Numbered from the stretch's first letter, positions 41,362-51,988 are shown. The stretch: 64,000 bases of DNA from Ceratothoa steindachneri (GCA_963969495.1 OZ018328.1:4579886-4643885); one strand, 5' to 3'. The notes: a model not told the origin generated them from the letters alone. Made by a program: numbers and translations.

Positions 41362-43622
41362 ATGAGAAGCGGGATTGGCCCCTTGAAAAACCAGTTGGGT
41401 GAAATTATTTCAGATGATATGGGTATGGCTAATATCTTAAACGAGTTTTTTAGTTCAGTCTTCACCTTAGGATATACTAATAACGATAACAAGGAGTCTA
41501 TACAGGTCAGACACCCATCACTAAGGAGCCTGGAAGTAAATCCGCAACTAGTAATTGATAAATTAAAGTAAATGAACTCGTACAAGACTCCTGGTCCTGA
41601 TAAATTTTACCCAAGAATCTTAAAACATGTCCATAATGAGTTAGCAGAGTCACTTGCTCTCATTTTTAACAAATCTCTCGAGCATGGGGTCGTCCCTGAT
41701 GATTGGAGGGAAGCTAACGTCACACCTATCTTTAAGAAGGGATGTAAAAACCAGGCCAGTAATTACAGACCCATTAGCTTAACCTCAATAGTTGGAAAGT
41801 TGCTCGAAACGATCATTAGAGACAAGCTAGTAGAGTTCCTCGAAAACAATAACCTTATACGTCATAGCCAGCATGGTTTTAGGTCAAGAGATCGTGCTTA
41901 ACAAACCTAATTGACTTTTACCATAACCTTTTCAACCTATATAACGATACTAAATCATTAGATATAATTTACCTAGATTTCAAAAAGGCATTTGACAAAA
42001 TTCCCCATCAGAAACTCATGAACAAAGTGCGTACTCTAGGAATTAACGGTAATATATACGGATGGATTAGTAGCTGGTTAAAAAACAGGAAGCAGAGAGT
42101 GATAATAAATGGCGTGGAATCGGACTGGGTATCTGTTACCAGCGGTGTTCCCCAGGGATCAGTCCTGGGGCCTATTTTATTTACTATATACATCAATGAC
42201 ATAGACGTTGGAATAAATAATATCATATCTAAATTTGCAGATGACACGAAAATAGGTAACTCAGTATTATGCGAAGATGACAGGGCTAGCCTGCAGGCTG
42301 ATATAAATAAAATTACCGAATGGTCTGAGAAATGGCAAATGCCATTTAATATCGACAAATGCCAAATTCTTCAGTGCGGAACAAAAAACAAAAAATACAC
42401 CTATACAATGCAAGGCGGCTTAATAAACACAACCCCGCAGGTTAAAGATTTAGGAGTAATAATTACAGAAAACTTAAAAACATCAAACCAATGCGCAGCT
42501 GCTGCAAACAAAGCTAACACAGCACTAGGATTTATAAAAAGAAACTTTACTTATAAAAGCGAGGAGATAATTATGCCACTATATAAAAGTATTGTCAGGT
42601 CCCATCTCGAATACGCTGTACAGTTCTGGGCCCCTTACTTAATAAAAGACATAGATAAATTAGAAGCAGGAAGCAGAGAGTGATAATAAATGGCGTGGAA
42701 TCGGACTGGGTATCTGTTACCAGCGGTGTTCCCCAGGGATCAGTCCTGGGGCCTATTTTATTTACTATATACATCAATGACATAGACGTTGGAATAAATA
42801 ATATCATATCTAAATTTGCAGATGACACGAAAATAGGTAACTCAGTATTATGCGAAGATGACAGGGCTAGCCTGCAGGCTGATATAAATAAAATTACCGA
42901 ATGGTCTGAGAAATGGCAAATGCCATTTAATATCGACAAATGCCAAATCCTTCAGTGCGGAACAAAAAACAAAAAATACACCTATACAATGCAAGGCGGC
43001 TTAATAAACACAACCCCGCAGGTTAAAGATTTAGGAGTAATAATTACAGAAAACTTAAAAACATCAAACCAATGCGCAGCTGCTGCAAACAAAGCTAACA
43101 CAGCACTAGGATTTATAAAAAGAAACTTTACTTATAAAAGCGAGGAGATAATTATGCCACTATATAAAAGTATTGTCAGGCCCCATCTCGAATACGCTGT
43201 ACAGTTCTGGGCCCCTTACTTAATAAAAGACATAGATAAATTAGAAGCTGTACAACACAGAGCGACAAAACTTATCCCGTCAGTACGTAACAAACCTTAC
43301 CACGAGAGGCTAAAAAAACTCAATCTATTTTCCGTCAGAAAACGAAGACTAAGGGGGCAGCTTATAGAGTGCTTCAAAATACTTAAAGGATTTAACAACG
43401 TTAATGCCAATAACTTGTTCACACTGACAGGGGAGTGTCCCACCCGTGGACATGATTCAAAACTTCAGGGTATAGAGCCACTATGGATGTAATAAAAAAC
43501 TTCTTCACTTACTCGATTATTAATGATTGGAATAATTTGCCAAACGCAGTAGTGGACAGCAGAACTATAGATTCATTTAAAATGAGATTAGACAAACACT
43601 TTACAAATATTGGAATTGTTTA
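41362..43622 (+). pseudogene. D ORF2, RT and C-terminus, broken
   Basis: Linker RSGIGPLKNQLGEIISDD, then TAA at 41569-41571. Next PGPDKFYPRILK, DDWREANVTPIFKKG and YRPISLTSIVGK to HGFRSR, where a small deletion shifts the frame near 41885. Motif A is readable beyond it as YLDFKKAFDKIPHQ. From 42018: INGVESDWVSVTSGVPQGSV, KFADDTKIGNS, WQMPFNIDKCQILQCG, VRSHLEYAVQFWAPYL. The duplication junction follows at about 42668, and the same block repeats to VRPHLEYAVQ and RATKLIPSVRNKPYHERL, stopping at 43490. The last residues are in another frame to about 43622. It is inactive. Confidence 0.85.
42088..43249 (+). repeat. 581-base tandem duplication inside D ORF2
   Basis: AGCAGAGAGTGATAATAAAT at 42091 recurs at 42672, an offset of 581 bases. 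The unit runs from the RT block before motif B to KDIDKLEA. The two units differ at only a few positions (TTCTTCAGTG against TCCTTCAGTG, and GTCAGGTCCC against GTCAGGCCCC). 581 is not a multiple of three. The junction shows short GAAGCAGG/AAGCAG homology. Confidence 0.95.
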
Positions 43623-43880
43623 GCATAAGCTACAAAATAAAATAATATTACAAAAATATAACTCTTTCAGGTTTATGTAAGTGGTTTTCATATTCATTTC
43701 ATTTAATTACTATTCAATGCAAATTTCCTTCAGGTACTGTCTTCTTACACCTGCAAGGTACTTTTCCCAAATAATTTCATGTACGGCTTTTGCCGGAGGG
43801 AGTGGAGGGTGGGGAGAGCCTAAAACTTTTCTATCCTTTACTTCTACTATTCTATGTGTAAGTGGCAGTAGATTTAAGGC

Positions 43881-43962
43881 CAGATCACCTTAGTCTGGGC
43901 CGTAAGGCCTGTGTGATCTGTGTATCTATGTAACTCTATGTAGCTCTCTCTCTCTCTCTCTC
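43881..43962 (+). promoter_or_regulatory. D 3' nested hairpin, CTATGTAACT repeats and (CT)n tail
   Basis: Outer stem CAGATCAC (43881-43888) pairs perfectly with GTGATCTG (43913-43920). The inner stem GGCC/GGCC encloses GTAA, the same loop as in B2. The tail is CTATGTAACT, CTATGTAGCT, then (CT)n from 43944. Confidence 0.85.
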
Positions 43963-44049
43963 GCATCCGCCTGCTTACCCTGAAACGCCTGCAACTCCCC
44001 CAACAATCAGTCCCCCGGGACAGCAAGTTAATTTCCTTTTCAAGAAAAG

Positions 44050-44330
44050 CTTCCCCGGTGGGCTTTAGTTCGAAAATGGATACGCTAATAGTTGCCGAAT
44101 GTCAACCCTCGTAAGAGACACCGGATGCACTTGCTTCGTCGTTTCTGAAAAGTTCCTCCCTCCAGTGGGCCCCGACCACGATAAATTCGCAGTTGTCCAT
44201 GACTACTTGGGACATGCAAATCAGTTTCCCGTGGTCCGCTGCTATCTCGAATGCGAATACTTCACTGGTTGGGCCGAAGTGGTATCAGCCCCAATTAAAT
44301 TCTAGGCCGTGTTGATCGGCTAGAGCCCGC
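44050..44330 (+). pseudogene. Gypsy-like aspartic protease
   Basis: The protease cuts the Gag-Pol polyprotein. In the frame starting at 44099, STLVRDTGCTCFVVSEKFLP contains the catalytic Asp-Thr-Gly at 44117-44125. Downstream PVVRCYLECEYFTGWAEVV matches the flap region, and AVLIG after a TAG at 44304 is the usual ILIG block near the end. The upstream part (about 43975-44095, Pro-rich, FLFKKSFPGG) reads as the Gag-pol spacer. One stop lies upstream and one inside. Confidence 0.7.
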
Positions 44331-44401
44331 AGCTCTCCCCTAACTCCGTCACTTAGCCCGTCGTCACGAGGGCCCAAGCGCTAAAGGACACTGTTCCCCC
44401 C

Positions 44402-45640
44402 GTGTCTTTAGAGCCCCCTTATGCCCTAGAGTTTGCAGCCCTTCAAAACGAGACTTTTGCAAGCGCTCAAAAGGAATGTCCTTTTGGGAAAAAGCGAGAA
44501 GTGATGAAGGTGGATCTGTCCGTGGTCAAAGGAAAGTCGTCTACCTCATTAGCGACGGACTCCTTTATCGCTTCAGATCGGCTGAGGGTAAAACCCCCAC
44601 TCGCTCGTTGTGTATCCCCCGGTCCCATGTTCCCCAAGTCCTCCGAATAGCAAACGATGGATTAATGGTTGGTCATTACCGTTACAACAGAACGTTCCAG
44701 ACAATCTTCGGTTATTTCTTGTTGCCCGGTGCTGCCAAAGAAGTTACAGAGTTTTGCAGGTCGTGTGAAATTTGCCAGAAGACTACAGCAAAAAGACGAA
44801 TACCACCTCCCTCCCTCCAGAAGACCCCAATTGTCTTGGAGCCTTTTTTTTAGAGTGCCATAACCTTAATTAGCCCAATTCACTCCCCGTCTAGCGAAGG
44901 ACACTCGTACGTCCTCACTCTTGTTGACTTTGCAACGAGATTCCCCGACGCAGTCCCCCTTTAAAAAAAATGATAGCGTGACTTGTGTGGAGGCCCTTAT
45001 TTCTACCTTTTTTCCGCGTCGGCATCCCAAAGAAGATCTTGTCCGACATAGGCAGACAATTCACTTCTGAGTTAATGGAACACGCTGGCAAGCTCCTTAA
45101 GATCAAGCCCTTGTTCACCTCCCCTTTTGACCCCGCCGTTAACAGCGTCTGTGAAAAGTTGAATGGCACTCTGAAGATCATTCTGAAAAAGTTATGCGAT
45201 GCTCACCCCAAAGAATGGTATCGATACCTGCCAGTTGCCCTGTTCGCATGCAGAGAAATCCCAATGAGCATTTTGAATGATTTTTTTTTCTAATTCCTGC
45301 CTGGATGAGGAGATCAAGGCCTCCTATTCTTACGTGGTAGATCTTCGGAACCGTTTGGAATAATGCACCGGTCTAACGTACAAAAATTTGGACCTAAATT
45401 TAGAAAAATATAGGATCTATTTTGACGTTAGGTCCAAAGGCGATTCAAACCCGGTGAAGAGGTGATGCTTCTCCTACCCACGGAGACAAGCAAGCTCTTG
45501 TCCCAATGGAAAGGCCCTTTCCCAATCCTAGAAGCCCGCGGTCCCGTAGAGTACATAATACAGACCCCTTCAAGGAACAATTTTTTTATGTGAATATACT
45601 TAAGCGCTATCACCGCCGCGCACACATTAACATTATAATT
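44402..45640 (+). pseudogene. Gypsy-like integrase (zinc finger, DDE core, GPF end)
   Basis: Integrase inserts the cDNA copy. The zinc-binding part has VGHYRYNRTFQTI (only one clear His, in GHY) and FCRSCEICQK (Cys pair) at 44660-44800. In the core, LTLVDFATRFPDAVPL gives the first Asp (about 44920), KKILSDIGRQFTSELM the second Asp, and NSVCEKLNGTLKIIL the Glu, with normal spacing (TTTTTTTAG stop at 44850, others at 44962 and 45290). The C-terminal part at 45430-45630 reads WKGPFPILEARGPVEYI and VNILKRYHRRAH, the GPY/F-type module. All three catalytic residues survive, but the frame is broken four or more times. Confidence 0.8.
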
Positions 45641-48296
45641 GCCCTTGACGAAGAGGCAGTAATGGAAGCCCCCTATCTATTTGAGCCTCTTAATTTAATC
45701 CAAACTGTATGTGCCGAAGCTGACGAAAATTATCGTCTCCGTTCGCTCCCCGGTTCCCGTGTGCACTCTACCACGGAACTCGATTTAAACCCCCAGTTGG
45801 AACCCCCTCAGAAGAGGCAGTTGGCTCTTTTGTTAGCTGAATCCCTTGGTGTAACTTGTGAGAATCCTGTTTGCTATATGTATTTTGAGCATGATATAGT
45901 CCTAACCACCTAGGAGCCTATTAGATCCAAGCCCTACCCGGTACCCGTTCACTTGCGCCCTACTTTTAACGCCGAAGTGGAAAACTTGCTAAAGTTAGGA
46001 ATAATTTAACCTTCCACGTCAGATTATTGCTCTCCCATTGTTATGGTCAGAAAGCCGGATCAGTCTTTTCGCATGTGCGTAGACTTTAGAAAGCTGAACG
46101 CCGTAACAGTTTTCGACGCTGAGCCTATCCCTTTGATAAACCAGAGTCTGCATCTATTTGAAAATGTCAAGTTTATTTCAGAGATAGACTTGTGTAAGGC
46201 CTACTATCAAATCCCCCTTAAGGATAGTGCCCGGAAATACACCGCATTTCTCACAGAAAAAGGCCTTATGCAGTTTAAGCGCCTATCTTTTGGTTTAGTT
46301 ACTGCCTGTAGTAACTATAATTAAATGAAGCGCAGGATACTGGATGGCCTGAGTAACATTTCCTTTTACTTCGATAACGTTTACGTGGCCACCCGTACAT
46401 GGGACCAGCATCTTTCTATAGCAATGCCCTCTTGCATTCCTATAAAATATTACATGTATTAATATTCCATTGCATCAATTTAAATATTGCCATTACCTAA
46501 TATCATTTTAACGTAATGTACCTTGTGCATAAATATTAGCATACTTCCCTTTTTAAATTCAATATAAAAATATCCATTTATTTTCCCATTTAATTTCTAC
46601 AATTTCTATTAAATCTTATGTAAAATCTCAAATATTTTGTATATGTATTTTCAATATATATTTTGTAATATATAATTGCCATCCAAAAATCGTGGCTAAT
46701 ATACATTCTTTTCTGCAACACTTACTTTAGTCAAACACACAAGCTAACACGCTATCAGCTCTCCCACATTGAACACAAGTATTCCTCACTCGTCTTTCGC
46801 CATTCTCAGCATAAAGGTCAGTAATTATTCCTTCTCCATTTAATCATTTAACTCCAATAAATCATACTTAGTTTATTTCCTCGTCCTCTCACATTATTCT
46901 CGGTAAACTGCCATACGAGAGTAGTTCCTAATTCTGGTTACTTCTCTCATTGCAGATTCCAATTCACAGTACATCATAGTTACCATACATTACCTCACCT
47001 CACATTTTACTCCATACTTTTCACTACTTGCATACATTTCATTACGTTACGTTATATTTCACTGCCTTCCTCACAAATTAACCATACTATCCTACACTTT
47101 CCATCCTTTTTACAAGTCAATTATACTTGTAATGCCATCCTATAATATCATCCTTTAATCCATATTTAAATTATATTTACGTTGTATTCCCTATCAATTT
47201 TCAATTTAATTATCTTATTCATTCGTATAATTGTAATAACCACTCACTCTTTATTCCATAATTCAATTCTCCCATTATGCATTCGTTGATTTTATAAATA
47301 TATATTTTGTTATCGTCCGTTTTCTTATAACCCTAGTGTAGCCTTCAAAGTTTTTCCAAATTCAGTTCACGTCAGTCGTTAGGCCTAAATATTAGCAGAT
47401 GACTATTCCATCCAATTCAACAAATTTATGGTAATGATTTTCAAATAGCTATCTAGGCTGAAGTATTAACTAAAATCAATCCCACTAATAACTAATACCA
47501 TATTACCTCCCTACAATCGCTCCTCAATAGGCTTCGTGAAAACAGCCTCACTATAGACCCTAGCAAGGGCCATTCTGCCTATAGCACTATTAAGTACCTC
47601 GGTTTCCACATTGGTAAAAATCAAATAGCCCCTCAAAAAGAAAAGGTAAAGGCTATCGCCGACATGCTCCTACCGCGTACTAAAAAGCAATTACGCTCTT
47701 TTCTTGAGGCAACATCCTTTTGCCAACGTTTTGTCCCTAATTTCTCTGCCTTATCGTCCCCCCTTAGCTCCCTATTAAAGAAACGTTCCTCGGCCTCCTC
47801 CGCATGGAACCCCAAAGCGACCGCCCACTTTCATCAGCTGAAGGAAAGACTAACATCAGCTCCCATACTGAGACTCCCGAATACGGACAAACCTTTTGGG
47901 ATACGAACGGATGCTTGTAATGAAGGCACATTGGTTGCGCCTTACTCCAGTATGAAGAAGACAGCAACGGTTACCCCATTGCGTACGCTAGCCGGAAGCT
48001 CTCGTCACGCGAAAGGAACTCTGCGGTCATAGAACTTGAAGCTCTAGCGATCGTATTGAGTGTACAGAAATTCCAAACATATTTGTTAAGTAAGGAGTTC
48101 GTGATGGAAACCGATCATCGCCCATTGGCCTACTTAAAGAATTTTAAAAGCCAGAACAGAAGGCTTATGCGTTGTAGTTTACCTCGAATGGAATACCAAT
48201 TCCGAATAAGGTATATTAAAGAGACAGAAAACTGTGTTGCCAAGTGTCTAAGTAGGAATCCGGTCGATGATCCTCCCCTGCGAAGTAAAATGTGTT
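45641..48296 (+). pseudogene. Gypsy-like RT and RNase H, downstream of integrase, split by an insertion
   Basis: The reading continues from the integrase without a break in 45506-45913 and then gives RSKPYPVPVHLRPTF, LLKLGII, SPIVMVRKPDQSFRMCVDFR, ISEIDLCKAYYQIPL (first catalytic Asp), MQFKRLSFGLVTA and FYFDNVYVATRTWDQHL, where the second catalytic Asp pair reads Asp-Asn. After an AT-rich insert, LLNRLRENSLTIDP, YLGFHIGKNQIAPQ and QRFVPNFSALSSPLSSLL follow at 47510-47790. RNase H: FGIRTDACNEG (Asp), VIELEALAIVLSV (Glu), MLTDHRPL-type METDHRPLAYL (Asp). The last Asp, in ENCVAKCLSR, is Lys. It is inactive. Confidence 0.8.
46421..47506 (+). other. 1.09-kb AT-rich insertion in the gypsy RT, origin unknown
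   Basis: The RT reading stops at HLSI (about 46420) and resumes at LQSLLNRL (about 47506), which join smoothly. The stretch between is AT-rich, with no open frame of note, no obvious terminal inverted repeat and no clear target duplication. It could be a solo LTR or a non-autonomous DNA element. Confidence 0.6.
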
Positions 48297-48783
48297 AAGC
48301 ATTGTACTCCCCTGCACATAATCGACTCTGTGTACTTGTTTTGTTTTTATAATTCCTAGAACTTTGTCTTAATCGTGTATGTTTATGTTCCTTGGTTCTC
48401 ATGTAAAATTTGTTTTCCTTTTGTTCATATTTGTCCTTTGCGTGTGTTTTTTTTTTGTATGGTATGTTTCTTTATTTTTATTGATATATGGTTCCACTAC
48501 CCTTTTATGAATGAATTCTTTGGATTTTCTTTTGTAAGTCGCATTTATTTACTTTGTGTGTGTTTTTTTACCTGGTTAACGACCATACCATTTTTTAATA
48601 AACCCTGCGCGAAGGAATAAACGGAAGTAATTTATTCACTTAGTGACCGCTGTGTCGACTTAAATTTAAAGGTCCACCCTTATTGGGCACCTGTGAGCTC
48701 CGATCAAAATTTTCCCATACGCCACTCCTCCCATGTTTGGGGATGCCCTTTTCCCTCCTCTTCAAATCAGGAAAACGTCATCT

Positions 48784-48868
48784 TCAAAAAGGGAGGCATG
48801 TGAGGGAAAGCCCTCGAAGGACCATCGTGAGAGGAAGCCCTTGTAAATACCCCTCTATTAATTACATA
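48784..48868 (+). other. Candidate polypurine tract and start of the 3' LTR
   Basis: AAAAAGGGAGGCA (48786-48798) followed by TGTGAGGGAAAGCCC is the usual arrangement of a polypurine primer and a TG-starting LTR. About 70 bases of the putative LTR remain before LINE C4 interrupts at 48869. I found no matching 5' LTR in the window to confirm it. Confidence 0.5.
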
Positions 48869-49122
48869 AGAAGAACATAAGAAAAGAAGGAGACTGCAAA
48901 AGACCATTCATGGCCTACACTTGGCAGCTCCTGTTCCAGTCACCCCCCCAAAGATTTCTTACCAGAGAAAAGTCATCAACATTGTCACCCTTTACAGGAG
49001 TTCGTCAGATTTAATCTACATATACATAAAATGCATCCAGAGGATTATGTCCATTCATGCAACCGCAAAATATAATCTCCCCACTCCTTAGAAAAATATA
49101 TACATATGTACATAAAAAAAAG

Positions 49123-51081
49123 TCAGTCCCATCTAGCAGCTTCATCCATATATTTATCTAATCTTTTCTTAAAACTACCCAGAGAGGAGGCTTCTATCAC
49201 ATGCCTAGTGAGCCTATTCCATTCATCTACCACACGATTTGTAAACCAATTCGTCCCAATCTCCTTCCTAAACCTATACTTATCAAGCTTAAACCCATTG
49301 CTACGTGTCCTGTCATGTTCACTAAGTATAAGAACCTTACCCAGATCCCCTTTATTATATCCTTTTACCCATTTGAAGACTTCAATCAATTCCCCTCTGA
49401 CTCTTCTCCTTTCCAATGTGTGTAGATTTAGTTTTCTGAGCCTTTCACCATAAGGTAAGTTCCTTAGCCCACCAATCATCTTTGTCATCCTTCTCTGCAC
49501 AGACTCAAGCAAATCAATATCCTTCCTATAATATGGTGACCAAAATTGTACTGCATAGTCTAGATGAGGCCTAACTAGCGCCAGATAGAGTTTTAGAATG
49601 ACTTCAGCACTCTTATTGCTTACACTCCTCCTAATGAATCCCAATATCCTATTAGCTTTATTCTTAGCATTTAGGCATTGCTTTCTAGGATGAAGGTCTG
49701 AACTTACCAAAATACCCAAGTCCCTCTCACAATCGGTCCTCCCTAAAATTCTGCCATTTAATTTATAACTATTCAATGGATTATTTCTACCTATACTAAG
49801 TACACTACATTTGTCTAAGTTAAACTTCATTTGCCATTTCTCGGCCCAATTGGACAGAATGGTTAATTCCTCCTGCATTACAACAGCATCAGAATCAGCC
49901 CTAATGGCCCTACCTAGCTTAGTATCATCAGCAAATTTACTCAGCTCACTACTTATACCTATGTCAAGATCATTAATATAAATTAAGAATAGCAAGGGAC
50001 CCAAAACAGATCCTTGCGGAACTCCACTGCTAACACACCCCCACTCAGATTTAACTCCATCTATACTAACTCTTTGCTGTCTGTCACCAAGCCATGACTG
50101 AATCCACCTAAATATACTGCCATCGATCCCGTGTGCTTTAACTTTTCTTAGAAGCCGTAAGTGTGGCACTCGATCAAAAGCCTTACTAAAGTCTAAGTAT
50201 AAAATATCATAGTTTTCATCATTATCTGCTGCTTCATACACCTTACTATAAAAAGACAGCAAATTAGTCAGACAGGATTTACATTTACTAAAGCCATGCT
50301 GTGATTCTTTTATCAACTTATGCTTATACAAGTGATCTATAATATTCCTTGCTATAATAGATTCCATCATTTTCCCTACCACTGATGTCAAACTTACTGG
50401 TCTGTAATTAGACATATTTGTTTTATCTCCTTTCTTAAATATAGGTATCACATTGGCTTTCTTCCATGCCACTGGCACAATGCCACTCTCCAATGATTTT
50501 TTAAAGATGCATGCTAGGGGCTCACTTAACACATCCTTACATTCTTTCAAAATTCTAGGAAAGACCTCATCAGGACCGGGTGCTTTACTACTTTTGATTT
50601 TATCAATTTCCTTTGTCACTATCTCCTTTGTGATCAAGATATCCTTTAATTTCTCTTCATCATTCCCTCGAAAGATCATTGACACATCGGGTATATTTAG
50701 AGTATCCTCCTGTGTAAATACTGAGAGAAAAAAGTCATTTAGCATTCCAGCCATTGAGTCCCTATCACTCACTAATTCTCCATTGGAATCTATAAGTGGG
50801 CCTATTTTATCTCTAACCTTAGTTTTGTATAATTGATAAAAACTTTTAGGATCTTCCTTTGCCCTATTTGCCACTTTAATTTCATAATTTCTCCTTGTTA
50901 CTCTAACTAACTTTTTAACATCTCTTGCTAGTTCATTATATCTCTGCCTTAAGTGATCCTCTCCATTTTTTATTTTCCTATAAATGCCTTTTTTAATGTC
51001 AATATAATGCTTAATTTTATCTGTCATCCATTTTGGGTCATTATTTTTAGTCCTAATCTCCTTATATGGAATGTTAATCAT
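49123..51081 (-). CDS. C4 ORF2, linker, RT and C-terminus (652 aa)
   Basis: RT part of family C ORF2. From its ATG at 51079-51081: MINIPYKEIRTKNNDPKWM (linker), VRDKIGPLIDSNGELVSD, MLNDFFLSVFTQED, SKAPGPDEVFPRILKE, YRPVSLTSVVGKMMESII, HGFSKCKSCLTNLLSFY, YLDFSKAFDRVPHLRLL (motif A), GVPQGSVLGPLLFLIYIND (motif B), KFADDTKLGRA, WQMKFNLDKCSVLSIG, and the C-terminal end MDEAARWD. It is open throughout. It overlaps the endonuclease frame by 8 bases (ATGATTAA complement). Either a single indel split one ORF2, or the downstream part is made by reinitiation; A5 and B2 have a single ORF2, which favours the indel. Confidence 0.9.
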   Translation of the reverse strand: MINIPYKEIRTKNNDPKWMTDKIKHYIDIKKGIYRKIKNGEDHLRQRYNELARDVKKLVRVTRRNYEIKVANRAKEDPKSFYQLYKTKVRDKIGPLIDSNGELVSDRDSMAGMLNDFFLSVFTQEDTLNIPDVSMIFRGNDEEKLKDILITKEIVTKEIDKIKSSKAPGPDEVFPRILKECKDVLSEPLACIFKKSLESGIVPVAWKKANVIPIFKKGDKTNMSNYRPVSLTSVVGKMMESIIARNIIDHLYKHKLIKESQHGFSKCKSCLTNLLSFYSKVYEAADNDENYDILYLDFSKAFDRVPHLRLLRKVKAHGIDGSIFRWIQSWLGDRQQRVSIDGVKSEWGCVSSGVPQGSVLGPLLFLIYINDLDIGISSELSKFADDTKLGRAIRADSDAVVMQEELTILSNWAEKWQMKFNLDKCSVLSIGRNNPLNSYKLNGRILGRTDCERDLGILVSSDLHPRKQCLNAKNKANRILGFIRRSVSNKSAEVILKLYLALVRPHLDYAVQFWSPYYRKDIDLLESVQRRMTKMIGGLRNLPYGERLRKLNLHTLERRRVRGELIEVFKWVKGYNKGDLGKVLILSEHDRTRSNGFKLDKYRFRKEIGTNWFTNRVVDEWNRLTRHVIEASSLGSFKKRLDKYMDEAARWD

Positions 51082-51988
51082 CTGACCTGTAATTAATTTC
51101 TATTATTCTTTCATACTCCTCTTCAAATGTAATCTCTACCTCCTGGTGATTATTGTCTCTAATAACTGATATCATTGAATCTATTCTTGAATTGATTCCA
51201 TTGCCTGGTTTCTGTACAACTGCCTCCAGGTAAGTCCTTAGCCCATTATAATTTGCTCTTCTAAAGTCAGGAATATTAACATTATTCATGCTACTATCAA
51301 TACTATTCCATTTCATCTTGAATCTAATTTCACAATGGTCACTATTACCTAAATTTCCTCCAATCTCAGTATCCTTAATAACTTCTTCCCTATTTGTCAG
51401 AACTAAATCCAGTATACTATTACCTCTAGTGGGTTCGTTAATAATCTGCCTCAGAAAATTATCTTGGACAACATTCAAAAATTCCCCAGCCTCCTGATCA
51501 CCCACAAGAGCTTCCCAGTCTATATTTCTGTAATTAAAATCGCCCATTATACACAGATGCTTACTTCTACATGCCCGTTCAATCTCCTGCCACAGAAGAT
51601 TTGAAGCTTCCTTACTAAGATTTGGTGGTCTGTATAATAATCCTATGACAAGCTTGTTTTTACCTTCCTTTACATTTAGCCATAATGACTCTGTGTTATC
51701 ATCTAATTTAATTGTACTGTTTACACAATACTGGAGATTATCTTTAATATAAATAATAAACCCTCCTCCTCTCTTCCTATTCCTATCTGTATTGAACATC
51801 ATAAAGCCCTCAATCTCAACCTCAGGTTTAAAGTGATTACCTGCCAAATCAAGCCATGACTCTGTTATCGCAATTATATCAAAATCCTCTTCACTCGCTA
51901 ACGCTCCTAAGAGATCTATCTTATTCCTTATACTCCGACCATTTGTGTAGTATATTTTTAAGTTTTTTTTTATTATTCCCATCTGCAT
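51074..51988 (-). CDS. C4 ORF2, AP-endonuclease part (304 aa)
   Basis: Endonuclease half of ORF2. ATG at 51986-51988 starts MQMGIIKKNLKIYYTNGRSI, in which TNGRSI carries the catalytic Asn. AITESWLD has the Glu, LLYRPPNLS and CIMGDFNYRNIDW the GDFN block, SILDLVLTN follows, and LGNSDHCEIRF has the terminal Asp-His. All catalytic residues are kept. The frame ends at TAA 51074-51076, eight bases into the RT frame. The ATG lies 141 bases after the ORF1 stop and in the same frame as ORF1. Confidence 0.9.
   Translation of the reverse strand: MQMGIIKKNLKIYYTNGRSIRNKIDLLGALASEEDFDIIAITESWLDLAGNHFKPEVEIEGFMMFNTDRNRKRGGGFIIYIKDNLQYCVNSTIKLDDNTESLWLNVKEGKNKLVIGLLYRPPNLSKEASNLLWQEIERACRSKHLCIMGDFNYRNIDWEALVGDQEAGEFLNVVQDNFLRQIINEPTRGNSILDLVLTNREEVIKDTEIGGNLGNSDHCEIRFKMKWNSIDSSMNNVNIPDFRRANYNGLRTYLEAVVQKPGNGINSRIDSMISVIRDNNHQEVEITFEEEYERIIEINYRSDD

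Larger units (their letters stand above)
41336..43962 (+). mobile_element. LINE family D, 5' truncated with internal duplication
   Basis: Begins in the endonuclease-RT linker directly after the (CT)n tail of B2. It ends with a nested hairpin at 43881-43920, two CTATGTAACT-like units and (CT)n to 43962. It is related to B and G but distinct in sequence. A 581-base tandem duplication lies inside the RT. Confidence 0.9.
43963..48868 (+). mobile_element. Ty3/gypsy-like element, pol and 3' end, with integrase before RT
   Basis: Domains in plus-strand order: protease (DTG at 44117), integrase zinc finger and DDE core (44460-45290), integrase C-terminus with a GPF block (45430-45620), RT (45850-46420, then 47510-47650), RNase H (47650-48296), a polypurine tract and an LTR-like start (48784). 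Gag is probably the piece at 29091-30050. Ty3/gypsy elements normally have integrase last; integrase before RT is the Ty1/copia order and is known in the Gmr1-like group of Ty3/gypsy. Many stops are present. Confidence 0.75.

Noticed and set aside
48053..48620. Hydrophobic frame at 48375-48620 as a membrane protein (Env-like)
   Set aside because: T-rich 3' region of the gypsy element; no signal peptide pattern, Cys pattern or similarity to support an envelope gene.
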